Shown one piece after another: positions 36,623-45,269 of a DNA stretch of 64,000 nucleotides. The DNA comes from Mucilaginibacter sp. UBA5151. GTDB taxonomy: Bacteria > Bacteroidota > Bacteroidia > Sphingobacteriales > Sphingobacteriaceae. The notes below the pieces were generated by a model. The model searched no databases. It was not told the origin of the DNA and saw only the letters and a program-made list of their open reading frames with translations. The first letter of the stretch is position 1, and the number at the start of each line of letters is the position of its first letter. The position numbers and the translations under genes are program-made. The stretch covers positions 36,388 to 100,387 of the forward strand of contig DHXR01000025.1 of assembly GCA_002413785.1 (NCBI GenBank). The letters are read 5' to 3'.

Positions 36623-36942
36623 TGATAAGCAAATCAGTAGAATCGCAAGCCAGGGAATATGTATATGATGTAAAGAATTGTGCAAGCGAGTACGGTCAAA
36701 GCACACTTGAGGGCTGGGAGTTTAGCCTGGTTACAGATGCCGAAAAGACAAAAATAGAAAAGAATTATTATCCAACGGTAGCTGCCCATCCAGCCCAGGA
36801 AGCCCTGTTTGAATTATTCAGGCTTGTCAAATCCAAACTATTACTTCCATTGAGCCATTTGGAAAACAGTTTTGACGTTAATTCAACACTGAACAAAAAT
36901 GTGACCTGCCTGATAGCTTTTAACCCCAAATTGCACCGGTAG
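36622..36942 (+). CDS. Hypothetical protein
   Basis: A 106-residue soluble protein, mixed helical, with one Cys near residue 21 (KNCASEYG) and a C-terminal CLIAFNPKLHR. I do not recognise a family. It is coupled to the 45-residue gene by a one-base overlap, so the two are probably made together. A hairpin at 36958-36996 follows its stop. Confidence 0.7.
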   Translation: MISKSVESQAREYVYDVKNCASEYGQSTLEGWEFSLVTDAEKTKIEKNYYPTVAAHPAQEALFELFRLVKSKLLLPLSHLENSFDVNSTLNKNVTCLIAFNPKLHR

Positions 36943-36957
36943 TTTTAAGCGGGAGGC

Positions 36958-36996
36958 AAAGGTCTTGAGTTTGATAGTTTCACACTCAGGACCTTT
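36958..36996. terminator. Hairpin between convergent genes
   Basis: The arms AAAGGTCTTGAGTTTG and CACACTCAGGACCTTT pair over 16 positions with one wobble and one mismatch. It lies between the stops of two convergent genes, 15 and 16 bases from each. No clear U-run follows, so termination is likely but weakly supported. Confidence 0.55.
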
Positions 36997-37012
36997 GGAT
37001 CCAATATCTGAC

Positions 37013-37426
37013 TTAAACACCCTGATTCTTTTTTACAATTTTTGAGGCTATAAATGAGAACAGGCCGAGAAAAATGCCGGATGCAACACCAAAGATTGAC
37101 CCAACAATAACCATAGCCAATCTTGGATGTATTGCGAGTGATGCAGGAAGCATTTTGGTAGTTTCCGAAGCCATATCAGTATGATTGGCCACATAGCTTT
37201 TATAATAGGCTATGTGAACAGCCACTATCCACACACAATTAAACAGGCTTACTAAAAAGCCATTTAAAAAGTATTTGCCCTGACAAACTTTTGCGATTAC
37301 ATAGGCGCAAAAAACAAAAATTACAAGCCAAAATACCCATTCAATGTTTTGCGGGATCAGCGATACGGTAGCAAAGGCCATTATCAATCCGAAAATTGAC
37401 AATTGAAAGGTGATTTTCCAGTTCAT
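37013..37426 (-). CDS. Membrane protein, DUF4199-like
   Basis: 137 residues with four membrane helices (about 7-25, 30-48, 52-72 and 104-130). The YFLNGFLVSLFNCVWIVAVH segment and the overall layout resemble small DUF4199-type proteins of Bacteroidota, but the match is loose. The function is unknown. It stands alone between convergent and same-strand neighbours. Confidence 0.65.
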   Translation of the reverse strand: MNWKITFQLSIFGLIMAFATVSLIPQNIEWVFWLVIFVFCAYVIAKVCQGKYFLNGFLVSLFNCVWIVAVHIAYYKSYVANHTDMASETTKMLPASLAIHPRLAMVIVGSIFGVASGIFLGLFSFIASKIVKKNQGV

Positions 37427-37538
37427 AAGTTTAAATTGATTAGAGTTTTACATAAATGTAAACATTAATAACCGGCATAAACAAATGCTGCGCAAAAAAA
37501 CAGGCCCTGGCCGGCAAAGCCATGACACAAGGCATCGT

Positions 37539-39218
37539 TTAATTGGTTGGTTTTAACTGTAAGGGTTTGATGATTTTTTTGGTAGTGACAACAATTACCC
37601 CATTTGCACCTTTGGGGCCGTATAATGCGGTAGCACTTTTATCTTTGAGAATGGAAATGCTTTCGATATCACGGGGATTAAGCATGCTTATTAAACCGTT
37701 TGAATAATCCGACTGCTTCCCGTCAATAATTACCAGGGGCTTTGAAACAAAGCCATCTATGGGACCTCCTGTCAGTCTCTTACCGGTGTCCGGCAAAGCG
37801 CTATTGTCCTGATAAACAACTATTGAACTAACTGAACCCTTAATTCCATTTGTTGCGCCGGTTTTGTTTTCCACAGCTTTAGCATGCTCCGCAGCTTCTA
37901 ACGTAAATGAAATTGGTACAGAATAAGCTACTCTTACTTTTTTACCGTTTTGAATGCCCGGTTGCCAATTTGGCGATAAAGCCAGCACACGAACTGCTTC
38001 TTCGTCAGCACCATGCCCTATACCCCGTGCAATCCTTAAATTAGATAAACTTCCGTCTGTTTCAACAACAAAACTTATGATCACTCTTCCCTGAACACCA
38101 TTGCTGCGCGCCTCCGCAGGGTACCTTATATTTTTCGCCAGGAAAGTGCCGAAGGCGTTTATTCCACCCGGAAATTCAGGCACCTGCTCCACCGATGTAA
38201 AAACAGCGCCATTCTTTTTGGAAGTATCGGTAATAACAACCGAGGTTATAGTCAACTTCTTCTTAACCGGGGTATCCGCTACGGCCGCGCTTTTTTTGCT
38301 CAAATCGTTTCCTTTATAAAACTTAACCTGTGTTATTTCACTCGCCGGTTTCATAAATACAAACTGAACTTTTTTGTCGATCAAATGAATGGTCTTACTG
38401 TTATTTACAGTAGCTGATGACAAAATGAGCATCAAAATAAATAAGGGGGCCGAAAATCCGTATTTGATAAGGGCTACCCGGTGCGATTTATTTTTTTGAA
38501 GCATGATGATGCGTTGTTTTAATAAACTTTTGTTAAAAAATGGATTTACCAATTGATGTGCAGGTGCATTAAAGGTTTGGCTCAACAACAGCATCGCATA
38601 ATCTGTCTTGTCTGTTCCTGATAGCAGTGCCTGTCTGTCGGCTATAAATTCGTGAATATGCTTAATGGTTGAACGATATAAATAAACTATGGGGTTAAAC
38701 CAGTTAATGATCATTACCAATTCAATGAGCAATACATCGGCAGAATGCCACTGTCTGGCATGTACATTTTCATGCGCGGCAATAATGTGTTGGTTTTCAT
38801 CGTCATCGCCTAATCGTATTTTTTTAAAAAACGAATAGGCGCCTGTCCCATCGGGGGTATTTATCACTTTGTTTAATCCGATCAACTGCCATACCAGTCT
38901 CGCCACCAAAAAGATAATACCCCCCAGGTAAATGAAAACCATTACCTGGCCAAGGGTGACTTGAGTATCGCTGATGGGTTTAAACCTGTAGAGCATTACC
39001 GGGCTGCCGTATATGGTATATTGTACTTTTTGGGTGATGAATAAATTTTTTACCCAATCCGACTGTATTACCGGAATAAAAAAAGAAAGCAACGCACCAG
39101 CCACCAGGTAAATGCGGTTTAGCTGAAAAAACGTTTCCCTGCTCAGCAGTAAAACGTAAAAACCATAAAACAACAGCAGGTAAATATTTACCAGCATCAA
39201 ATATTGCCACCAGGTCAT
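37539..39218 (-). CDS. M56 (BlaR1-like) membrane peptidase fused to TonB and plug-like domains
   Basis: 559 residues. The membrane peptidase region (about 1-275) has the zinc motif HENVH (~145) and downstream EFIADRQAL. A TonB C-terminal domain at about 345-440 starts at FPGG and ends near VPISFTLE, and a TonB-receptor plug-like segment lies at about 475-555 (LNPRDIESISILKDKSATALYG). BlaR1-type peptidases cut the partner BlaI repressor; that gene is two bases upstream. The fusion suggests sensing linked to outer-membrane transport. The signal is unknown. Confidence 0.9.
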   Translation of the reverse strand: MTWWQYLMLVNIYLLLFYGFYVLLLSRETFFQLNRIYLVAGALLSFFIPVIQSDWVKNLFITQKVQYTIYGSPVMLYRFKPISDTQVTLGQVMVFIYLGGIIFLVARLVWQLIGLNKVINTPDGTGAYSFFKKIRLGDDDENQHIIAAHENVHARQWHSADVLLIELVMIINWFNPIVYLYRSTIKHIHEFIADRQALLSGTDKTDYAMLLLSQTFNAPAHQLVNPFFNKSLLKQRIIMLQKNKSHRVALIKYGFSAPLFILMLILSSATVNNSKTIHLIDKKVQFVFMKPASEITQVKFYKGNDLSKKSAAVADTPVKKKLTITSVVITDTSKKNGAVFTSVEQVPEFPGGINAFGTFLAKNIRYPAEARSNGVQGRVIISFVVETDGSLSNLRIARGIGHGADEEAVRVLALSPNWQPGIQNGKKVRVAYSVPISFTLEAAEHAKAVENKTGATNGIKGSVSSIVVYQDNSALPDTGKRLTGGPIDGFVSKPLVIIDGKQSDYSNGLISMLNPRDIESISILKDKSATALYGPKGANGVIVVTTKKIIKPLQLKPTN

Positions 39219-39220
39219 AG

Positions 39221-39592
39221 CTATTTTTCTTTAAGTTTTTCAATCAGTTTCATAATCTCATCGGCTTCTTTCAGGTCAATTTTCTCCTTTTTCACAAAAT
39301 AAGAGAACATGCGTTGTACCGAATTGTCAAAATAACCGGTCATCAGTTTATCGGTTGCAAAGTTTTGATATTGCTCCTTACTGATCACCGGGTGGTATTC
39401 ATGACTTTTGCCGTAGGCCGTGTGCCCTGCAAAACCTTTTGTTTCGAGTATCCTTATAATTGTGGATACTGTATTATAGGCTGGCTTTGGCGTGGGCAGC
39501 ACCTCAATTACGTCTTTTACATACGCCTTTTTTAATTGCCATAAAACCTGCATTATTTGTTCTTCGGCGCGGGTTAGTTCCTTGATTTCCAT
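39221..39592 (-). CDS. BlaI/MecI/CopY family repressor
   Basis: A 123-residue winged-helix repressor (TRAEEQIMQVLWQLKKAYV at the start, NTVSTIIRILETKGFAGH as the recognition-wing region) with a C-terminal dimerisation helix. It should repress its own operon until cut by the M56 peptidase encoded two bases downstream. An AACTAAATTCTTAGTT dyad upstream (39722-39737) is a candidate operator. Confidence 0.92.
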   Translation of the reverse strand: MEIKELTRAEEQIMQVLWQLKKAYVKDVIEVLPTPKPAYNTVSTIIRILETKGFAGHTAYGKSHEYHPVISKEQYQNFATDKLMTGYFDNSVQRMFSYFVKKEKIDLKEADEIMKLIEKLKEK

Positions 39593-39721
39593 AGTTGTTT
39601 ATTGTTATAGGTCTTGTAAGGATTGTAAATATTGAAATAGCGGCAAATTAAAATCGCAACAACATTTACAAACTGTTCCATCAACCATTAATCTAAGGTA
39701 AAAGATATAAATCAATTTTAC

Positions 39722-39737
39722 AACTAAATTCTTAGTT
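39722..39737. promoter_or_regulatory. Candidate BlaI-type operator dyad
   Basis: AACTAA-N4-TTAGTT, about 130 bases upstream of the blaI-like start. The dyad symmetry suits a BlaI dimer, and it sits near a TATCTTTT box that could be a weak -7 element. The assignment rests only on position and symmetry. Confidence 0.35.
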
Positions 39738-39887
39738 TTTATTTTTATTGCCTTTTTCTGATGCTTTTTCGTACACAGATCTTTCATTTAATAACATTTT
39801 ATGGAGCCACCCGGGTACAATCCATAAAGCAGTCAGCACTCAAATAAAATAAAGTGGAAATTTTTCTTTTTATCCGGGAAATAATTC

Positions 39888-39895
39888 TATATTTG
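39888..39895 (+). promoter_or_regulatory. Candidate -7 box of the Xre-RES operon
   Basis: TATATTTG fits TAnnTTTG and ends 20 bases before the ATG at 39916. No good -33 element was seen. It supports 39916, rather than the internal ATG 40041, as the real start region. Confidence 0.4.
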
Positions 39896-40040
39896 TTTAT
39901 AATTAAACCAAAGTAATGACAGCGCAAAAAAAAAAATTGCCCCGCAAGCTAAAAAAGCTGATAACAGCAATGAATTACCAGCCGGGCAACATAATAGAAA
40001 ACGTACCGACGATGGGCATGTTATTTACACCACAGATGAA

Positions 40041-40475
40041 ATGGGCCAGGTAACCCGTGTATCTGATTTTGAAATTGTTTATAACTATAAACCATTTTAC
40101 GCGGATGACATTAGTTTATTAAACCGTTCAAAAAAAGGGCTGAATGCTAAAGCTGCCCTTGACTTCCTTTCGCTTTCGGGCTTTACCCAGGATGAGTTCC
40201 AGGAAACATTTAAAACAACGGTTAAAACCATACAAAACCACGTTACCCGCGAGTTAACCCTCGATGCCGCACTTAGTGAAAAGCTGCTTAAATCATTTGC
40301 GTTATTTGATAAAGGCTCCGAAATATTCGGTTCAGCAAAGAGCTTTCATCAATGGCTTAATACACCTGCTTATGGCCTGGGCAATCAATTGCCTTTTGAT
40401 TTGATGGATACCATCACCGGCATACAACTTATAGAAGAAGAGCTGATCAGGATTGAATTCGGCGATCTGGCTTAA
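40041..40475 (+). CDS. Xre/MbcA/ParS-type antitoxin, 5' end in a different frame
   Basis: 144 residues from ATG 40041, with the N-terminal Xre-like helices and the C-terminal toxin-binding domain (FGSAKSFHQWLNTPAYGLGNQLP and DTITGIQLIEEELIRIEFGDLA). It neutralises the RES toxin encoded one base downstream. The frame is open back to 39903 and reads Lys/Gln-rich, plausible antitoxin sequence, yet has no start there. The only upstream ATG (39916) is in another frame, and the two join by a -1 shift at the A11 run 39926-39936. Sequencing error, slippage or mutation are all possible. Confidence 0.85.
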   Translation: MGQVTRVSDFEIVYNYKPFYADDISLLNRSKKGLNAKAALDFLSLSGFTQDEFQETFKTTVKTIQNHVTRELTLDAALSEKLLKSFALFDKGSEIFGSAKSFHQWLNTPAYGLGNQLPFDLMDTITGIQLIEEELIRIEFGDLA

Positions 40476-40476
40476 T

Positions 40477-40926
40477 ATGATAGTTTACAGGATAACACTC
40501 GCAAGGTACTCAGGGAAATTAATTGCATCAGGCAGGGCGGCCCGCTGGAACCCGAATGAAGTTAACATGATCTGTACCGCATCTTCGCGCTCACTGGCAT
40601 GTCTTGAAAATGCGGTACACCGCAGCCAGGCGGGGTTAAGCCACCTATATAATATAATGACCATCGAAGTTCCTGAACCTATTAAATCAAAAATGATTCT
40701 TTTAGATGACCTGACAGCCAATTGGACAGATTACGATCAAATGTACATCACACAAAGTCTTGGCGAAAAATGGGTGAACGAAAACGAGACTGCTATATTA
40801 CAGGTGCCTTCGTCTATAATATCCGAAGAGGTTAATTACCTTATAAATCCCAATCATAAAGATTTTGAAAAAATTAAGGTGATTAAAAATCAGCCTTTTG
40901 TGTTTGATAAAAGGATAAAACAATAG
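40477..40926 (+). CDS. RES domain toxin
   Basis: About 149 residues. RES toxins degrade NAD. The three name residues are visible: Arg in YRITLARYSG and SGRAARWN (start), Glu in CLENAVH (~43), and Ser in VPSSIISEE (~108). ATG 40477 gives the family start MIVYRI; an in-frame ATG at 40453 would overlap the antitoxin. It lies one base past the antitoxin stop. All key residues are present, so it should be active if the antitoxin fails. Confidence 0.92.
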   Translation: MIVYRITLARYSGKLIASGRAARWNPNEVNMICTASSRSLACLENAVHRSQAGLSHLYNIMTIEVPEPIKSKMILLDDLTANWTDYDQMYITQSLGEKWVNENETAILQVPSSIISEEVNYLINPNHKDFEKIKVIKNQPFVFDKRIKQ

Positions 40927-40947
40927 CGAAAAATATCAAGATTGCTA

Positions 40948-41640
40948 TTAATTTATCAGCAGCTTATACCCGCGCCCATGCACATTTATGATCTCCACAT
41001 TTGGATCATCCTTTAAATACTTACGGATCTTGCTTAAAAAAACATCCATACTGCGGCCGTTGAAATAATTATCGTCATGCCATATATTCAGCAATGCTTC
41101 TTCGCGGGTAAGTACTTCGTTTTTGCGCAGGCAAAGTAAACGCAGCAATTCGGCTTCTTTGGTTGATAATTTTTGCTGACTGTCGCCGATACTGATAAGC
41201 TGCGAGGTGTATTCAAAAGTATAACGGCCTATTTTAAATGTAGTTTGTTTTTCCTCCTCATGCTTATCTGAATTGCTAACCCTTTTCAATAAGGCATTTA
41301 TGCGCAACAGCAATTCTTCAATACGGAAAGGTTTGGTAATATAATCGTCCCCGCCTAAATTAAAAGCCTGGGTTTTATCTTCAATCATTCCCTTGGCAGT
41401 CGCAAAAATAATAGGTACCTGGCTGTTTATTTTCCTGACGTCCTTCCCTAATGTAAAACCATCCTTTTTAGGCATCATTACATCCAGTATCAGCAAATCG
41501 TAATTGTTTTTTGTGAAACTGCGCAAACCCTCCTCCCCGTCCTTACACAAAACAACATCAAACTTGCCCTTCAGTTGCAGGTAATCCTGTAACAGTAACC
41601 CCAAATTCGGATCATCCTCAACGAGTAGTATTTTTTTCAT
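40948..41640 (-). CDS. OmpR-family response regulator
   Basis: 230 residues. Receiver domain with Asp53 in LILDVMMPKKDGF and Lys of YITKPF near 103; winged-helix domain from about 130 with LSTKEAELLRLL and NVHGRGYKLLIN. It is the partner of the kinase 97 bases upstream; the gap contains a perfect 22-base palindrome. It ends convergent with the RES toxin. The regulon is unknown, though the divergent exported protein beyond the kinase is a natural candidate. Confidence 0.93.
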   Translation of the reverse strand: MKKILLVEDDPNLGLLLQDYLQLKGKFDVVLCKDGEEGLRSFTKNNYDLLILDVMMPKKDGFTLGKDVRKINSQVPIIFATAKGMIEDKTQAFNLGGDDYITKPFRIEELLLRINALLKRVSNSDKHEEEKQTTFKIGRYTFEYTSQLISIGDSQQKLSTKEAELLRLLCLRKNEVLTREEALLNIWHDDNYFNGRSMDVFLSKIRKYLKDDPNVEIINVHGRGYKLLIN

Positions 41641-41664
41641 GTTTATTTTTTGAGTCCGAAAGTC

Positions 41665-41686
41665 CGTCCCGATAGCTATCGGGACG
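41665..41686. repeat. Perfect 22-bp palindrome between kinase and regulator genes
   Basis: The palindrome CGTCCCGATAG/CTATCGGGACG is perfect over 22 bases and is flanked on both sides by GTCCGAAAG-type direct repeats. It sits within the two-component transcript and could form a stem that sets the ratio of kinase to regulator, or be a dispersed palindromic repeat. Confidence 0.75.
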
Positions 41687-41737
41687 AAAGTCCGAAAGAT
41701 TGTTTGTTTACAAATTTACCCTAAAATCCAACTTCCC

Positions 41738-43561
41738 TTACGCAGCCTGGAATTTCAATTCAAATTCCGATCCTTTTTCCTTCTCCGACCTCACGCTAAT
41801 CATCCCGTTAAGTCGTTTTACCACAGTATTTACATAGCTTAAACCAAGGCCAAAGCCCTTAACATCATGCAGGTTGCCAGTGGGTATGCGGTAAAATTGT
41901 TCAAATATTTTTGTCTGCTGGTCGCGGCTCATGCCTATGCCTTTATCAGCGACCTTTATCACTACCTGTCCGTTTTTATTTAAGGTACTTATAGTTATAT
42001 CAGGCTCACCCATGCTGTACTTAATGGCGTTATCAACGAGGTTATAGATCACGTTTGAAAAATGCAATTCATCTGCATTAATAACAGCGTTTTCGGCGTC
42101 AAGCTGCAATGTTGTAGTTGCATTGCATTTTTGTAATTTGAGGGTCATGCTGTCAATAACGACTGCTATCATCTCATTAACATCCAGCGGCTTTTTATCG
42201 AGTTTAAAATCGTTCTTTTCAATCCGGGCAATGTTCAGCACCCTTTCAATATGACTGCCTAACCGCTCATTTTCCTCAAATATAATATTCGCGAGCCTTG
42301 CAACACGGCTACCGTCCCCGGCAATTTCCTTATCCTTTAAAGCTTCGCTGGCAATCATGATGGTTGACACAGGCGTCTTAAACTCATGGGTCATGTTGTT
42401 AATGAAATCATTTTTCATTTCCGAAACCTTCTTTTGCCTCAGAATTGAAAAAATAGTATAGCCGAAACAAAATACAAGTACAAGTAATAAGCCCCCGGTT
42501 GTGGCCATTGTAGCCGTCATCCTGTTTAAGATGAGCGTGTTTTTTTGAGGGAAAGCAAGCCTGATCAATCCGGGGTCATTGATTACATCTTTACTGAATA
42601 TGGGGGTTTGATAAAAAGTAATATTATTAAAGGCCGGCTTAGCTCCGGTAATATCATTTGCTTTCGAGAATATAAGCGAATCGCTGTTTGCGGTGGTCAC
42701 TTCGTAACTAAATGGTAAATTAATCCCTTTATTATGGAGTTCAAACCGGAGCAAAGTATCTATCCATAGCGGGTCCAGGCGCATTTTTAATGGCTCACCG
42801 TATTTGCCATACTCCTCCGCTAAATTCTCAATCACCGTTGATTTATTTTGCGGCGTATTTTCAAGCGAGTCGGTTTCGAGCATTTTTTGCATCCCCCTGA
42901 TTCGTCTTTCTTTAATCTTTCTGTCCTGCTCCTGCTGCCATTGCTGGTTTATGTGAGGTATTGAGATTACCTGTTTACCAAATTGGGGATCGCTGTAGGT
43001 ATAACGTACGGTATCGTATTTATGCAGCTTTTGATGCTTTTTTGGAGGGGGATTCCTTACGAGTACAGGGGTTACCCTCCCGTGTACGATACCAAACTCA
43101 TCAGTAAACTCTTCATAATGTAATTGAAGATCAATGGAACCACCCTGCAACAGGTGCGACATTTCATCATCCATCTTTTTATGCATGATCATCCGTTTAA
43201 GGCTATCGCGCAGCAAAGCAATCTTGATTTCGCGGTTGCTTAACCTACTTTTTGGTGTTATCCGGGTTTTTAAAGGAGCGCTGTTGTCAACAATTCCATG
43301 GTCCGAATTTAACCTGCCCTCGCTTGCGCCCCATATTTTCTGATAGGGCATAACGCCCCTGGCCTTTATATTTAAGAAATTAAGCGCATCGTGCTTGCTG
43401 ATTTTGGCAACCACGTTGCTTAAAGTTTCATTTACATCGCGATCAAAAAGTTCTGATTGCATTTGATATGATTGCCTTAAAAAGTACAACTGCATGGCCA
43501 TTACACCCAAAAGTGCAAAACTCATTAAACCAATTATAAGTGCAATACTTCTCTTCTTCAT
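41738..43561 (-). CDS. Membrane sensor histidine kinase
   Basis: About 607 residues. One N-terminal membrane helix (about 5-25), a ~310-residue Lys/Arg-rich periplasmic region, a second helix near 345-365, His392 in MTHEFKTP, NLVDNAIKYS, DKGIGM and GLGLSYVNTVV. All catalytic boxes are intact. ATG 43561 is preferred over TTG 43573. It is followed by its regulator and is divergent from an exported protein across 280 bases, resembling sensor systems that watch an envelope protein. Confidence 0.92.
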   Translation of the reverse strand: MKKRSIALIIGLMSFALLGVMAMQLYFLRQSYQMQSELFDRDVNETLSNVVAKISKHDALNFLNIKARGVMPYQKIWGASEGRLNSDHGIVDNSAPLKTRITPKSRLSNREIKIALLRDSLKRMIMHKKMDDEMSHLLQGGSIDLQLHYEEFTDEFGIVHGRVTPVLVRNPPPKKHQKLHKYDTVRYTYSDPQFGKQVISIPHINQQWQQEQDRKIKERRIRGMQKMLETDSLENTPQNKSTVIENLAEEYGKYGEPLKMRLDPLWIDTLLRFELHNKGINLPFSYEVTTANSDSLIFSKANDITGAKPAFNNITFYQTPIFSKDVINDPGLIRLAFPQKNTLILNRMTATMATTGGLLLVLVFCFGYTIFSILRQKKVSEMKNDFINNMTHEFKTPVSTIMIASEALKDKEIAGDGSRVARLANIIFEENERLGSHIERVLNIARIEKNDFKLDKKPLDVNEMIAVVIDSMTLKLQKCNATTTLQLDAENAVINADELHFSNVIYNLVDNAIKYSMGEPDITISTLNKNGQVVIKVADKGIGMSRDQQTKIFEQFYRIPTGNLHDVKGFGLGLSYVNTVVKRLNGMISVRSEKEKGSEFELKFQAA

Positions 43562-43841
43562 GCCAATAGACAAAATTATTTTAAATTAACTGACATCCTT
43601 TGCTTTTAACAAATTTTAACAAATTATTTCCGGGAATTAATAACTTGAATTATAGGAGTTTGCTAAATTTGATCTATTATTAAACCATCGATAGATTTTA
43701 ACGTCTAACCGCCAACTAAAAAAAAATACACATAAGTTTACCTGATACAAAATTCATATTTTCTCAATGACATCGTCGTAGTTTTCTTTAGATTTAAAAA
43801 AATGCTGACAACGTCATCACTTCTTAAAACATATTACTCCC

Positions 43842-44690
43842 ATGAAAAAGTTTTTCTCAAAACCCGGATTCGAATTTGTTTTCGCCCTTAGTTTAACTGC
43901 AATACTTGGCTTACCCCCTGTGTTAATGGCGCAAAATCAGAAGGATGTAGAAATTAAAATACTGAATGGTGATACTACGGTTAATGGTAAAAACATTAAG
44001 GAACTTTCGGCAAAAGACAGGCAAAACGCACTAAGCGACATAAAGCACCTGAACACAGACAGGAGCCGTAATTTCCATTTTTTTATGAGGAAAGACTCTG
44101 CCGGCAGGCGGTTTAACCGCATGGAACTGACGAGAAGAATGCAGGATAACGGCGGGCATCAGCCGGAAATAACTGAAAATATAATAATTAAAGACAGCCT
44201 TGGGAATACAGTTGAAACTAAAACCGGCAGACCAAGGCCCTTTAGCACCAGAAGAGGCATGATTGAAAGAAATTTTGGCGAGCGTTTAAGCCCTCCTTTG
44301 AGGCCTGTTGAACGAAAAAACAGCCAGAGTTTCGATTATGTAACTACCGATAATGAAGGAATAAGCACCCGCTTAAGGTTTCGGGTAACTGAAATTTCAA
44401 ATGAGGATTTAAAGAAAATGCCGCATATTGAAGGTGGTAAATTTGAGATCAGCGACCTTAACCTGGTGCCTGAATTTTCAACAGGAAAAACGTTGATAAT
44501 GTTTAATTTGCCATCAAAAACCATAGCTGATATTAAACTTATTGACAGCCAGGGAAAAGTATTATGGAATGACAAAACCAATACCGGCAGCTTTAGCAAG
44601 AATTGCGTAATTGGTTTAAACGGCATTTATTACCTGCAAATAAAACAGGGTAATAATATTGCTATAAAGAAAATTGTTAAGGAAGAGTAG
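43842..44690 (+). CDS. Exported protein with a type IX-like C-terminal domain
   Basis: 282 residues. A signal peptide ends near VLMAQ, the middle is Arg/Asn-rich with no known domain (about 30-200), and the last ~75 residues read like a Por-type sorting domain: TLIMFNLPSKTIADIKLIDSQGK, then NGIYYLQIKQGN and IAIKKIVKE. Such domains direct secretion and anchoring by the type IX system. It is divergent from the kinase gene, so it may be its target. A TAAATTTG box at 43664-43671 is too far upstream to assign with confidence. Confidence 0.7.
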   Translation: MKKFFSKPGFEFVFALSLTAILGLPPVLMAQNQKDVEIKILNGDTTVNGKNIKELSAKDRQNALSDIKHLNTDRSRNFHFFMRKDSAGRRFNRMELTRRMQDNGGHQPEITENIIIKDSLGNTVETKTGRPRPFSTRRGMIERNFGERLSPPLRPVERKNSQSFDYVTTDNEGISTRLRFRVTEISNEDLKKMPHIEGGKFEISDLNLVPEFSTGKTLIMFNLPSKTIADIKLIDSQGKVLWNDKTNTGSFSKNCVIGLNGIYYLQIKQGNNIAIKKIVKEE

Positions 44691-44700
44691 GGAAGTTTGC

Positions 44701-44718
44701 AACTGCCAGCTGGCAGTT
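44701..44718. repeat. Near-perfect 18-bp palindrome
   Basis: AACTGCCAGCTGGCAGTT immediately follows the exported protein gene. It may act together with the longer hairpin at 44757-44801, or be a dispersed repeat. Confidence 0.6.
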
Positions 44719-44756
44719 TGCAGTCCCAATTCATAATATTTTTTTGAACCACATAG

Positions 44757-44801
44757 ATAATAAGAATAGCCTTCTAAAAGTTAGAAGGCTATTCTTATTA
44801 T
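44757..44801. terminator. Bidirectional terminator hairpin
   Basis: A 21-base perfect stem (its top is TAGCCTTCTAA, loop AAG) with A/T-rich flanks lies between the convergent exported protein and DUF3127 genes. Position and stem quality support termination from both sides. Confidence 0.8.
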
Positions 44802-44825
44802 ATATGCTTTTCTAAAGCAAACTGA

Positions 44826-45188
44826 CTAAAACGGCAAATCATCCTCATCAGGTGTTGAACTGATGTCGGCTGGTGGAGCATATTCCGGTGCAGCGGCGGC
44901 TCCTGCGCCTGCCAGCACGTTTAATTTCCATAACTGCAACGAGTTAAAATAGGTTTTCTTACCGGTTTTATCGGTCCAGGGCCTGCCCCTTAAATTGAAG
45001 AATACCTCAATGTCATCGCCAACCTTTACATTATCCAGTAAATTGCAGCGATCCTGGATAGCTTCGAACTTCAGATATTCCGGATATTGCGGATTCTCAA
45101 TGTATTCAAGTATCAGTTCTCTCTTCTTTAGTGATTCAGTAACCTGTACTGTTGGGGACACTTCGTGTACCTTACCCTTAATTTCCAT
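44826..45188 (-). CDS. DUF3127 family protein
   Basis: A 120-residue OB-fold-like protein: MEIKGKVHEVSPTVQV start, LKFEAIQDRCNLLDNVKVGD in the middle and FNSLQLWKLNVL at the end, then an Ala/Pro-rich acidic tail ending DEDDLPF. The acidic tail is like that of single-stranded DNA-binding proteins, whose tails recruit partners. The family function is not established. Monocistronic. Confidence 0.85.
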   Translation of the reverse strand: MEIKGKVHEVSPTVQVTESLKKRELILEYIENPQYPEYLKFEAIQDRCNLLDNVKVGDDIEVFFNLRGRPWTDKTGKKTYFNSLQLWKLNVLAGAGAAAAPEYAPPADISSTPDEDDLPF

Positions 45189-45269
45189 AGTTTCAAAAAA
45201 TTAAAAGTGTAAAGTTAATAGATAAGAAATGAAATCGGGCGTATTTAATTCATAAATTCGCAAAATATC

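Larger units (their letters stand above)
39593..39915. other. Intergenic region between divergent blaI-like and antitoxin genes
   Basis: 323 bases with no convincing gene on either strand. It contains a 16-base dyad at 39722-39737, a looser TACA/TGT dyad near 39667, and a TATATTTG box at 39888-39895 in front of the antitoxin ATG at 39916. Confidence 0.5.
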
